NCBI GenBank assembly: GCA_002504435.1
Contig: DAQP01000049.1
Location: 1 to 62,724 of the forward strand
Origin: Euryarchaeota archaeon UBA438
Lineage (GTDB): Archaea; Thermoplasmatota; Poseidoniia; Poseidoniales; Thalassarchaeaceae
DNA length: 62,724 bases
Direction of reading: 5' to 3'
Shown here: one piece after another, positions 18,203-26,237 of the stretch
How positions within the stretch are numbered: the first letter of the stretch is position 1
How the letters are laid out: each line of letters begins with the position of its first letter
Program-made: the position numbers and the translations under genes
The notes under the pieces: generated by a model
Seen by the model: only the letters and a program-made list of their open reading frames with translations
What the model was told of the DNA's origin: nothing
The model's database searches: none

Positions 18203-18798
18203 TGTCTTCAACACATAGATTCACAGGAATATGGAGAGGAAGGATGCTGCCGTGGTTCCCCGCTTGGCGTGTTGAGTTCAGAATCCCTATTTCTGACCCT
18301 GGCAGAGTTGTTTCTACCGTCAACGAGTGGAGGCCCGACAAAAGATGGCTGATTCTATCGGATGAAGTAGCCTGTAGCGAGGCACATCTCTGGACGGTGT
18401 GGTACTCCACCAGAAAGAGGGAGGTCGAGGGTACGATGGTTGCCAGGGACGTTACAGCCGAGTTTCTGAGGATTTTATCGGGAACCCGCCAGATTGGCTT
18501 GGCAATAGAAAGAGCGGGTTTGAGGAGTGGAGACACTAAAGCATGGGTTATTCACCTCCCAGATATTGAGATTGGAGGGGGCTTGGAGGAGCTTTCGATA
18601 CCGAGAAGCACATACAATGACTCTGACGAAGAAGCTACTCGAATTCAAGAGCACCTAGGTGCGAAATTGATCGCTTCTAGGCCGATACCTAAGAATTCTG
18701 GACTCACGAGGATTGGGGCGATATCGGAGGGGGAAGATGTGAGCAGTGGGGACATTGAATCGCGCTTCATCCTGCATGCTACCATGGCTGACTACTAA
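18202..18798 (+). CDS. cgi121: KEOPS subunit Cgi121-like protein
   Basis: A 198-residue protein whose core matches Cgi121, the KEOPS component that binds the tRNA 3' end for N6-threonylcarbamoyl-adenosine synthesis: VTAEFLRILSGTRQIGLAIE, then RAGLRSGDTKAWVIHLPD. Its ATG overlaps the hel308 stop by one base, so the two are translationally coupled. As I recall, archaeal Cgi121 genes are often found next to hel308, which supports the call. The C-terminal ~40 residues are less conserved. The catalytic subunit Kae1 and Bud32 are not in this window. Confidence 0.72.
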   Translation: MSSTHRFTGIWRGRMLPWFPAWRVEFRIPISDPGRVVSTVNEWRPDKRWLILSDEVACSEAHLWTVWYSTRKREVEGTMVARDVTAEFLRILSGTRQIGLAIERAGLRSGDTKAWVIHLPDIEIGGGLEELSIPRSTYNDSDEEATRIQEHLGAKLIASRPIPKNSGLTRIGAISEGEDVSSGDIESRFILHATMADY

Positions 18799-18848
18799 CA
18801 GCACTCAGCGGGGTCAACATCAAATCCAAGTTTCTTTCAGGCTGCCTC

Positions 18849-20555
18849 ATGGATTCCGGGAGTTTTGTGCCAGAAGATTTCGACGCTAGCAAGTGGGACA
18901 ACATAGAGCCCTACGTGGAGGACCTGTTGAATCGTGATCTATCTTGCTCGGGATGCCTCGAGGGGCTGATCGCAGATGCTTCTACTCTGGCCGAACATAT
19001 CTCTGAAACAGGGGCTCTGCTGTATATCGGGATGACCTGTGATACGGAGAGCGAGGAGAAGCGCGATTCGTTCCTTGATTTCGTGGAGAATGTTAGGCCG
19101 AAGTTGTCAGAATTCTCTGACTCGCTGAATAGAAGAATTGTGGAACACCCATCTGTCAATGACATGCCCCCTAGATACGAATTAATGATCAAAGGCATGA
19201 GGAATGACATCGAAATATTCCGAAAGGAGAACATACAATTGGGGGTTGATCAGACTAAGCTTGTCACTGAGGCTCAGGCGATCAACGGTGCGATGACCGT
19301 AAATTTCGATGGCGAGGAAAGAACCATGCCGCAGATGAGAGGCTACATGGAATCCAATGAACGTGGAGTCCGGGAAGATGCATGGAAGGCAGTAATTGAA
19401 AGAAGGATTGTCGACTCGGAGAGGCTTTCAGAGATATTCGATGAGTTGATTTCTATTCGCCATAGGATGGCAGTAAATGCGGGATTCGAGAGTTACACGG
19501 ACTACATGTTCAGAGCTATGCATAGGTTCGATTATTCAAAGGAGGACTGCATCGAGTTCCATGACTCAATAGAGAAGGTTTGCATGCCACTATTGCATGA
19601 AATAAACTCGACCAGAGTGGACTCATTGGGACTGGACAGCCTTAGGCCATGGGATGTCAATGAGAAAACTGGTGTCGGCCCAGACATAGAAGGAAAGCCA
19701 CCATTGCGGCCGTTCGAGAATGTCGAAGAGATGGTGTCAAAACTCTCTGTGATGTTCCATGGAATGTCTGATGTTCTGGGTTCGATGTTCGACAAGCTAG
19801 TCGAAATGGACACCCTTGATCTGGATACCAGGAAGGGGAAGGCTCCTGGAGGATACCAATACTATCTCGAGAAAAGTAGAGTTCCATTCATCTTCATGAA
19901 TGCAGCTGGCCTACAGGGCGATCTAGAGACGATGATACACGAAGCAGGTCACGCCTTCCACTCATTGTACTGCGGACACCTTGATTTGATTGACGAACGA
20001 AACTATCCAATTGAGTTCGCAGAAGTTGCATCAATGTCGATGGAGCTACTGACTCAACCCGGGTGGGACATCTTCTACGAAGAAGGGGGTGCAAACAGAG
20101 CTAGGCGTGCCCATCTGGAAGGAGTAATATTTCTGCTCCCATGGATAGCAACAATTGATTCCTTCCAACATTGGGTTTACGCAAACCCGGGGCATTCGAG
20201 AGAAGAAAGGGAGGATGCTTGGATCGATATTAGGCAGAGATTTGGTTCAGATATGGATTGGTCCAACGTAGATGACTTCAGGGGCGTCTCCTGGCAGGTC
20301 CAGGGGCACCTGTATGGGGCGCCGTTCTACTACATCGAGTACGGAATAGCACAGCTAGGATCACTGCAATTGTGGCAGACGCATCGAAAGGACCGGGGCA
20401 AGGCTTTGGACGATTATGCCAATGCTATGAAACTAGGAAACACGAAACCATTGCCAGAACTATTCTCGGCTGCTGATTTGAGATTGGGTTTCAGCGAAGA
20501 ACATCTGAGTCCGCTAATCGAAGAGATTGGCGTGGCGATGCAAGAGCTCGCGTGA
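18849..20555 (+). CDS. pepF: Oligoendopeptidase F (M3 family)
   Basis: A 568-residue cytosolic zinc endopeptidase that cuts oligopeptides. The metal site is MIHEAGHAFHSL (HExxH at about 364-368), with the third ligand Glu in EFAEVASMSMELL (~391). The C-terminal FRGVSWQVQGHLYGAPFYYIEYGIAQLG is the usual PepF substrate-binding block (R/Y/H), and IEYGIAQLGSLQLW is conserved in the family. No signal peptide is present. It would finish the breakdown of peptides released by the exported proteases. The stop is 24 bases from the convergent radA stop. Confidence 0.93.
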   Translation: MDSGSFVPEDFDASKWDNIEPYVEDLLNRDLSCSGCLEGLIADASTLAEHISETGALLYIGMTCDTESEEKRDSFLDFVENVRPKLSEFSDSLNRRIVEHPSVNDMPPRYELMIKGMRNDIEIFRKENIQLGVDQTKLVTEAQAINGAMTVNFDGEERTMPQMRGYMESNERGVREDAWKAVIERRIVDSERLSEIFDELISIRHRMAVNAGFESYTDYMFRAMHRFDYSKEDCIEFHDSIEKVCMPLLHEINSTRVDSLGLDSLRPWDVNEKTGVGPDIEGKPPLRPFENVEEMVSKLSVMFHGMSDVLGSMFDKLVEMDTLDLDTRKGKAPGGYQYYLEKSRVPFIFMNAAGLQGDLETMIHEAGHAFHSLYCGHLDLIDERNYPIEFAEVASMSMELLTQPGWDIFYEEGGANRARRAHLEGVIFLLPWIATIDSFQHWVYANPGHSREEREDAWIDIRQRFGSDMDWSNVDDFRGVSWQVQGHLYGAPFYYIEYGIAQLGSLQLWQTHRKDRGKALDDYANAMKLGNTKPLPELFSAADLRLGFSEEHLSPLIEEIGVAMQELA

Positions 20556-20578
20556 TCGGACACGGGGCCCGCGGGTGA

Positions 20579-21580
20579 TCAGTCCCGCAGACCCTCGGTT
20601 GTCACGTTGAAGACCGCCTCTCCATCTGGCAGGTTTGGGCTGTCCACTAGGCGAGCTATTCTCCGGCCCCCCTTGGACTTCCTCAGATATAGGCGGAATG
20701 TGCTTGCGTGACCAACTATGTGGCCTCCTATTGGCTTGGTGGGGTCGCCCCACATTGCATCTGGCTTCGAGTGGACTTGGTTCGTGACGAGAACCAAGGC
20801 ATTGTTGACGTCGGCCAGCTTCTTCAGATCCTTGAGGTGCCGGTTCAGCTTTTGTTGCCTGGCGGCCAACATTCCCCTTCCCAAATACTCAGCTCTGAAG
20901 TGGCTAGTCAATGAGTCAACTATGATTAGCCTGACATCGACGCTTCTCCCCATCCTCTGGATTTCATCAACGAGGAGCATCTGGTGGGCCGAGTTGTATG
21001 CCCTTGCAACATGGATCCTCTCTAGTGCCTCGGATGGGTCAATACCGACTCCCTCTGCCATCTGTGTTATCCTCTCTGGCCTGAAGGTGTCCTCAGTGTC
21101 AATGTAGAATACTTCTCCGCCGTATCCGCCCTGCTCGACCGGGAGGGCGCAGTTTACGGCTAATTGGTGTCCGACCTGGGTCTTGCCACTTCCGAACTCC
21201 CCATACACCTCGACTATTGCCTGTGTCTCGAAGCCTCCTCCCAGTAGCTCATCTAGAGCGGATGTGCCGGATGTTAGCTTCATCACTTGGCTTCTCTTGT
21301 CCAAAAGTGCTGCACCGCTGATGAATCCCCCGATGTTAGCCAGCTTCTTCGCGCCTGCGATTATCTTGGCTGATACCGCCTCACCGAGTTCCGCCTGCTC
21401 GCCCAACTCAGATGGGCTCATCACTGCTATAGCTAGGAGATCGTCGAAACCGGCGTCCCTGAGTTTCTCAGCGGTCGCTGGACCTACGCCTGGCAAATCC
21501 TCTATTGTCGCCTGGGGCTCGTCCACGTCAATCACTATCTCGTCGTCATCTACCTTCTCACTTGCGGTTGTATCGCTCAT
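20579..21580 (-). CDS. radA: DNA repair and recombination protein RadA
   Basis: The archaeal RecA/Rad51 recombinase, 333 residues, forming ATP-dependent filaments on single-stranded DNA. An acidic N-terminus is followed by a helix-hairpin-helix (LPGVGPATAEKLRDAGF, 29-45), Walker A GEFGSGKTQ (127-135), Walker B LIIVDSLTSHFRAEYLGRG and the L2 region TNQVHSKPDAMWGDPTKP with GGHIVGHASTFRLYLRK. The ATG at 21580 is chosen because AGGTGAG lies just upstream and a TATA box (21616-21624) fits; the longer frame from 21628 would cross that box. It contains all RadA core motifs. Confidence 0.96.
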   Translation of the reverse strand: MSDTTASEKVDDDEIVIDVDEPQATIEDLPGVGPATAEKLRDAGFDDLLAIAVMSPSELGEQAELGEAVSAKIIAGAKKLANIGGFISGAALLDKRSQVMKLTSGTSALDELLGGGFETQAIVEVYGEFGSGKTQVGHQLAVNCALPVEQGGYGGEVFYIDTEDTFRPERITQMAEGVGIDPSEALERIHVARAYNSAHQMLLVDEIQRMGRSVDVRLIIVDSLTSHFRAEYLGRGMLAARQQKLNRHLKDLKKLADVNNALVLVTNQVHSKPDAMWGDPTKPIGGHIVGHASTFRLYLRKSKGGRRIARLVDSPNLPDGEAVFNVTTEGLRD

Positions 21581-21615
21581 TTTCTCACCTTGTATGACCG
21601 ATGCTAACTCTCGGC

Positions 21616-21624
21616 AGTATATGA
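21616..21624 (-). promoter_or_regulatory. TATA box and leader of radA
   Basis: On the minus strand the sequence gttcatata lies about 40 bp before ATG 21580, predicting a leader of about 15 bases that carries aggtgag (21584-21590) as ribosome binding site. This gene therefore uses a leadered design, unlike many neighbours. Confidence 0.45.
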
Positions 21625-21650
21625 ACAAACGATGGGGTGCTTATGTTAAT

Positions 21651-21704
21651 TGAAAGTGCTAATTACACCAAAATGCTTCTCAGTGTAATGTTTTTTCACT
21701 TTCA
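21651..21704. repeat. Two-part inverted repeat between radA and tRNA-Met
   Basis: The arms are tgaaagtg (21651-21658) with attacac (21662-21668), and gtgtaat (21683-21689) with cactttca (21697-21704). The 8-bp outer and 7-bp inner stems are perfect, separated by an asymmetric internal loop (3 versus 7 bases) with a 14-base apical loop. The region is strongly AT-rich, with T runs on the plus strand (21690-21720). It may form an RNA hairpin after the tRNA, a protein-binding site, or a DNA-unwinding element. Confidence 0.6.
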
Positions 21705-21720
21705 GTTTTCTTTTATTGTT

Positions 21721-21798
21721 TGGTAACGGGTGGTGGATTTGAACCACCGATCTCCGGGTTATGAGCCCGACGAGATAACCTGACTACTCCAACCCGTT
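21721..21798 (-). tRNA. Initiator tRNA-Met (CAT)
   Basis: On the minus strand 75 bases fold as a cloverleaf and a genomically encoded CCA follows. The acceptor stem is AACGGGT/ACCCGTT with discriminator A. The anticodon arm TCGGG-CTCATAA-CCCGG carries CAT with the three G:C pairs GGG/CCC that mark initiator tRNA, and the T arm is GGTGG-TTCAAAT-CCACC. The first pair is A1-T72, as in archaeal initiators. There is no intron. A TATA box at 21817-21825 lies about 24 bp upstream. Confidence 0.9.
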
Positions 21799-21816
21799 GC
21801 ATTCGGGGCGGAACGG

Positions 21817-21825
21817 GAATATATG
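21817..21825. promoter_or_regulatory. Shared TATA box of tRNA-Met and pyrC
   Basis: The near-symmetric gaatatatg lies about 24 bp before the tRNA 5' end on the minus strand and about 46-52 bp before the preferred pyrC start on the plus strand. One box may therefore drive both directions. It also covers the first codon of the longest pyrC frame, arguing against that start. Confidence 0.45.
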
Positions 21826-21873
21826 AACGCAACCACATTCATGCTATCTAGCCCGTTTACAATCAGAATGGTG

Positions 21874-23262
21874 ATGAGTCGCCTTTTCCCCCGAGGGGAT
21901 GGTGGAGAGGTGTCCGGTAACCTTCTGATACGTGGTTCGACGATGGTTCTCGCTGGTCGAGAGGTTGTGGGGGACCTTCGCGTTTCTAGTGGAGTGATTT
22001 CTGTCGTTTCCCCTGGAGGGGGCCTGGAGCCTGTTCCAGGAGAGGTGGTAATTGACGGCGAGGGTTTGCATCTCCTTCCTGGTGCTATTGACCCCCATGT
22101 ACACTTCAGAGAGCCCGGACAACCAGAAAAGGAGGATCTTGAGAGCGGGAGTCGGGCTGCCGCCGCAGGAGGAGTGACTGCATTTCTCGACATGCCGAAC
22201 AACATTCCGAATGCTACCAATAGGTTGCAGTTGGAAAGGAAAATTGCCCTAGCTGGTAAAAAGGCGGTAACCCATCATGGTTTTTTCATTGGTGCGACAA
22301 AGGACAACGTCAGTGATTTGCAAAGCGTTGAAGGAATGGACGGCGTTTGCGGAATCAAAGTATTTATGGGGAGCAGTACAGGGGATTTGCTCGTTCATGA
22401 GCAAAAACATCTCGAGGATATTTTCGCCAACACCGGAGGGATAATTGCAACTCATGCAGAGGACGAGGATCGCTTACAACGGCGCATAGCGGAGTTTTCT
22501 AATCGGACAGATATTGCTTCGCACGCTGAGTGCAGAGACGTGGAATGCGCTTTCATCGCAACGAAGCGCGCCGCAGCTCTTGCTAAGGATCATGAACACA
22601 GACTCCACATCGTCCATATGACGAGTGCTAAGGAAGCGGACTGGTTAACAAAAAACAAGGGGGACCTGATTACAACAGAAGTTTGCACTCAACACCTGAC
22701 ATTCGACCAAGATGATGTTGAGGAAATAGGGGTACGGGTCCTGATGAATCCGCCCATTCGCTATACCGAGGACAAGGAAACACTGTGGAAGAGGCTCAAG
22801 GACGGGACCATCGATTGCGTTGTTACCGATCATGCACCACACACTTTGGAATCTAAATCGTTGGGTTTTCCGAATGCTCCAGCAGGGATGCCCGGTGTTG
22901 AAACCTCTCTCCCCCTGATGCTTACTCACGCAGTAAATGGGAAGTGTAGCGTCCCAGATGTAGTTAGGTGGATGTGCGAAGGGCCTGCCAGGGTCTATGG
23001 AATGAAAAACAAGGGATCTCTGATTGAAGGGTATGATGGCGATCTAACTCTCGTAGACTTGCAATACCGGCAAACCATTACTGATGCGGACACCTGGACC
23101 AGGGTTGGATGGACTCCTTACTCCGGGATGGAGCTCACGGGTTGGCCGAAGTACACCATTGTGGATGGCAAGATTGTCCACAAGAGGGAGGTTGGTGGAC
23201 CATTACGCGGAGTGCCCGTAGCATCGCCTGGTTCTGCTGGTAGGGCATTACAGTTCGACTGA
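21874..23262 (+). CDS. pyrC: Dihydroorotase
   Basis: A 462-residue amidohydrolase that cyclises carbamoyl-aspartate to dihydroorotate in pyrimidine synthesis. Metal ligands are in DPHVHFREPG (His74 and His76), the carboxylated lysine is in GIKVFMGSS (~162), further histidines are in THAEDE (~195) and IVHMTSAKE (~249), and the catalytic Asp is in DHAPHT (~318). This is the class I, AllB-like long form. ATG 21874 is preferred, with 21868 also possible; a start at 21823 would lie inside the promoter. No other pyr gene is seen nearby. It ends base-to-base with the convergent lipoprotein gene. Confidence 0.9.
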   Translation: MSRLFPRGDGGEVSGNLLIRGSTMVLAGREVVGDLRVSSGVISVVSPGGGLEPVPGEVVIDGEGLHLLPGAIDPHVHFREPGQPEKEDLESGSRAAAAGGVTAFLDMPNNIPNATNRLQLERKIALAGKKAVTHHGFFIGATKDNVSDLQSVEGMDGVCGIKVFMGSSTGDLLVHEQKHLEDIFANTGGIIATHAEDEDRLQRRIAEFSNRTDIASHAECRDVECAFIATKRAAALAKDHEHRLHIVHMTSAKEADWLTKNKGDLITTEVCTQHLTFDQDDVEEIGVRVLMNPPIRYTEDKETLWKRLKDGTIDCVVTDHAPHTLESKSLGFPNAPAGMPGVETSLPLMLTHAVNGKCSVPDVVRWMCEGPARVYGMKNKGSLIEGYDGDLTLVDLQYRQTITDADTWTRVGWTPYSGMELTGWPKYTIVDGKIVHKREVGGPLRGVPVASPGSAGRALQFD

Positions 23263-25701
23263 TCAGCCTTCTACAGTTGCCGACTCTCCGTCTGAGCCAT
23301 CTGAATCTTCGGATTCGATTTCTTCCTCAGTCTCGTAGTAGTAGACCACGGGTTCATCGTAGCCTGGCAACTCCAGCTCAACCATGGAAGTAAGGTCACC
23401 GGTCCTGTGAACAGAGGCTCCGGCTGCGGAGAAGGCGTAGATGTAGTCGCCCATGAAAATCGACCTGCGGATGCTGGTCGAGCCGCTCCACCAACCGGAT
23501 AGCCCGTCATCGTTGTAGAACTCAGAGTGATTCACCATTCCATGAGTGGATAGTGTGCCATTCTCTGCATCCACATTGATCAGCTCAAGTGTTGAAACGA
23601 ACTCGTAACCCGAGTATGTGTAGGTCTTGTCATCGAACTCGATTTGTTCGTAGATGTACCTGTATGTAGACAGAGGGACTGCGAGTAAATGCTCTGGAGC
23701 CCAATATGTGAATGCCTTGTGTTCGTATGTGGCCTCAGAGTATGACCATGACCATCCACATCCCCACTCGTCACAATGGTCATCTTCGTAGGCAGGCGAC
23801 AACTGCAGTGAGTCAGCTAGTGTGGGGTTTGTTGGATCACTGACATCGAAAAGCGATACCTGGGTCATGGACCAGTCTAGTCCGAGTCCATCTGGCCCGG
23901 GCCCGATTCCAATTGTCAGAAGAGTGTCTGAGTCAACTGGATGAATATATGTGGACACCCCCGGGACCTCCAGCTCCCCTAGGATTGCTGGATTGGTCGG
24001 GTTGGTTAGGTCGATTACCCACAGAGGGTCGATAGTCTCGAATGTGACCAAGTAAGCCCTGTCGCCAACGAAACGAGCGCTCCAGATGCGCTCATCTGGC
24101 GCGATGTTTCCTACGTGTCCAATCTGGATCATTTCAGAAGATTCGTCATCGCATCCTTCTGGAATCATGCACTCCGCAACTGCGAGAGTGAACACGTTAT
24201 TGGTCGGCCCAGTCCATTCCTCGGTTCCTTCTAGCCACCAGCGGCCCCATGCGTCTTCAGTTGTTGCTACACGAATTATTCCGTGGTGCTCTGAGATGGA
24301 AAACTGATCCTGAACTGTGCCATCAACTCGTCCCGAGGCCACGTATGTCGTCTCAGACGGATCGCTGATATCGAAGACGTGGATGTTGGTTGCATCGTCC
24401 CAGCCGAAGTTTCTCCAGAACCACCACCAGTCATTGGCTGGCTCTGCGAGTACCATCACATCCTGTGAGGCATACACGTGCGCCCATGAGGAAGTGATGT
24501 GGTCCAATTGCATTTCAGATTCATCTCCGAGTAATTCGATAGTCATGATTGTGCTAAAGCCGCGACCCGCGCTGTCGGCACTGGCCGAGAACTCACCGCA
24601 GTCTTCGGAAGTTGTGGGATGTTGGAAGAGTCCGTCTTCGCCTACCTCATACAGGTGGGGCGCGAAGTCATCCAGAGTCAAATCGTCGATAATCGCCTGA
24701 TTTGCTGCGATCGTTTCCTCCATGCTCTGGTTCCAAATTTCCATCTTCTCCTCATCGGCATCTGCTTCCCAGTAAGCTTCTGGAAGATAGACCCAAGTTC
24801 TGAGTCCGTCGATTTGCGTCCAAAGGTGAGTGACTGAGCGCATTGTTCCATCTACTAGTCGTGCAGTATGGTAATTGCCCTCGATGTATAGTTCGCGCTC
24901 GACCTCGGGCGCACTTCTGTCTGTGATGTCAACAACGGTGTACTTCACTATGTTCTGAACACGAGTGTAGGTGTAGGTATACTCATCCTCGCCGGGGTAG
25001 CTGACTGTGACCTCCTCGGACATGAGTTCCCTGAGAGGATCGTCTTGAGGCAGGCTCCAGTAGTAGACAGATGATGCAATGACCAGTCTGTCGCCCTCAA
25101 GCATCATCTGCATAGGGTAACCCTGGATGCTGAGGTTTGACTCAAGAGTGAGCTCGCCAAACTCTGGCACGCCCATTATTACCAGAAGGTTGCCATTCAG
25201 CATGTAGATGTGGTACCCGTCAGTCTTCAGGAAGTCAGCCTCATCTACGCCTTCTTCCTGGTTGTTTGTTCCTGAAAACTCGCCCTCACGACCGGAGTCG
25301 CTATCGGCGGATCCACCGGCATTGGAGCCAGAGTCATCCGCTGCAGACTCAGTTGCGCCGTCCATCATTGCGCCATCTTCCTCGAACATTACTCCGCCAC
25401 CGCGCCAGACAGGGCCAGCCCAATGCCAGTATGACTGCTGGTCTAGTGACACTAACATTTCATTGTAGATTGACTCCTGCAAATCTGCTAGAAGTATGTC
25501 GCATTGATCGTAAGTCTCGAGTACCGGTGTGGACCTCTCTCGCTCAGGCAGGTCCAGGTGAGGATATTCACCGTCGAGCCAGTCGAAGACTGAATCAATG
25601 ATCTCTTCCTCGGCATCCACTATGTCTTCTACTGCGCCCAGACAGCCTGAGTTGAGCATCATTACTAGAACCATGAGTGCTGCGTTCTTTCCTGTGTTCA
25701 T
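23263..25701 (-). CDS. Beta-propeller lipoprotein (PF09826-like)
   Basis: An 812-residue exported lipoprotein. The signal peptide MNTGKNAALMVLVMMLNSGC ends in a lipobox with Cys20 as lipidation site, so the ATG at 25701 is the start. After an acidic linker comes the signature NNQEEGVDEADFLKTDGYHI (roughly residue 146), which marks the 'beta propeller domain' family found in archaeal and bacterial surface proteins. Repeating blades contain DISDPSETTY, DLTNPTNPAILGEL and DVSDPTNPTLADSL. The protein is rich in Trp and Tyr, and its C-terminus is Ser/Asp/Glu-rich. Its function is unknown; ligand binding or an envelope scaffold is likely. Transcription probably starts from the AT-rich palindrome shared with the neighbouring DUF454 gene. 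Confidence 0.82.
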   Translation of the reverse strand: MNTGKNAALMVLVMMLNSGCLGAVEDIVDAEEEIIDSVFDWLDGEYPHLDLPERERSTPVLETYDQCDILLADLQESIYNEMLVSLDQQSYWHWAGPVWRGGGVMFEEDGAMMDGATESAADDSGSNAGGSADSDSGREGEFSGTNNQEEGVDEADFLKTDGYHIYMLNGNLLVIMGVPEFGELTLESNLSIQGYPMQMMLEGDRLVIASSVYYWSLPQDDPLRELMSEEVTVSYPGEDEYTYTYTRVQNIVKYTVVDITDRSAPEVERELYIEGNYHTARLVDGTMRSVTHLWTQIDGLRTWVYLPEAYWEADADEEKMEIWNQSMEETIAANQAIIDDLTLDDFAPHLYEVGEDGLFQHPTTSEDCGEFSASADSAGRGFSTIMTIELLGDESEMQLDHITSSWAHVYASQDVMVLAEPANDWWWFWRNFGWDDATNIHVFDISDPSETTYVASGRVDGTVQDQFSISEHHGIIRVATTEDAWGRWWLEGTEEWTGPTNNVFTLAVAECMIPEGCDDESSEMIQIGHVGNIAPDERIWSARFVGDRAYLVTFETIDPLWVIDLTNPTNPAILGELEVPGVSTYIHPVDSDTLLTIGIGPGPDGLGLDWSMTQVSLFDVSDPTNPTLADSLQLSPAYEDDHCDEWGCGWSWSYSEATYEHKAFTYWAPEHLLAVPLSTYRYIYEQIEFDDKTYTYSGYEFVSTLELINVDAENGTLSTHGMVNHSEFYNDDGLSGWWSGSTSIRRSIFMGDYIYAFSAAGASVHRTGDLTSMVELELPGYDEPVVYYYETEEEIESEDSDGSDGESATVEG

Positions 25702-25780
25702 GAAAATTCGGAGCGGAGATTCCCATATCAAGAGACTGGTATGATGATTGGACAAAATCTTGGGGATTTCTATTTGGAAA

Positions 25781-25801
25781 CATAAAATAAGCTATTTTAT
25801 G
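25781..25801. promoter_or_regulatory. 21-bp palindrome in a divergent promoter
   Basis: The perfect inverted repeat cataaaata / tattttatg, with a 3-base spacer (agc), lies between the lipoprotein gene (minus) and the DUF454 gene (plus). The left arm is centred about 27 bp before ATG 25812, so it can act as the TATA box of that leaderless gene; the reverse arm can serve the lipoprotein gene with a leader of about 60 bases. Its symmetry also allows a dimeric regulator to bind. Confidence 0.55.
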
Positions 25802-25811
25802 GCGACTAGTT

Positions 25812-26237
25812 ATGGATGGTCAGGGAGTCCACACCGTCGATCTGGAGCGTTCTGGATTAAGTCGTACATTTTGGTTCTTGGCGGGGCTAGTATTTGTTGC
25901 CGTGGGAATGGTTGGAGTAGTCGTTCCGGGCTTGCCCACAACGCCTCTAATGATTCTCGCAGCGGCCTGCTTTGCAAAATCCAGTCAGAGATTCTATGAT
26001 TGGATAATCGACAACAAGATGTTCGGTCATCACGTTAAGAATTACCGAGAAGGTCGGGGAATACCTGCAAAAAGCAAAAGAGCAATTATTCCGGTATTGT
26101 GGTTCTTCGTTCTGTTCGCGATTTTTGCGGGCATACCAGATAGTCTCCCATACGCCAAGGTAGCTACTCTCGCACTGGCGCTTCTTGGAACTGCCTTCAT
26201 CCTCAGGATTCCGAACCTTGAGGTTCGTCAGAGTTGA
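25812..26237 (+). CDS. DUF454/YbaN-family membrane protein
   Basis: A 141-residue small membrane protein with the family block FLAGLVFVAVGMVGVVVPGL and PTTPLMILAAACFAKSSQRF, then LYDWIIDN-like YDWIIDNKMFGHHVKNY and two C-terminal helices. The family occurs mainly in bacteria and is uncharacterised; some members lie near heme or lipid A genes. Here the convergent neighbour is hemH and their ends overlap by 35 bases. The first ~17 residues are polar and cytoplasmic. Confidence 0.85.
   Translation: MDGQGVHTVDLERSGLSRTFWFLAGLVFVAVGMVGVVVPGLPTTPLMILAAACFAKSSQRFYDWIIDNKMFGHHVKNYREGRGIPAKSKRAIIPVLWFFVLFAIFAGIPDSLPYAKVATLALALLGTAFILRIPNLEVRQS

Noticed and set aside
21651..21720. Replication origin
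   Set aside because: AT richness and an inverted repeat are suggestive, but no repeated origin recognition boxes and no orc1/cdc6 gene are visible.
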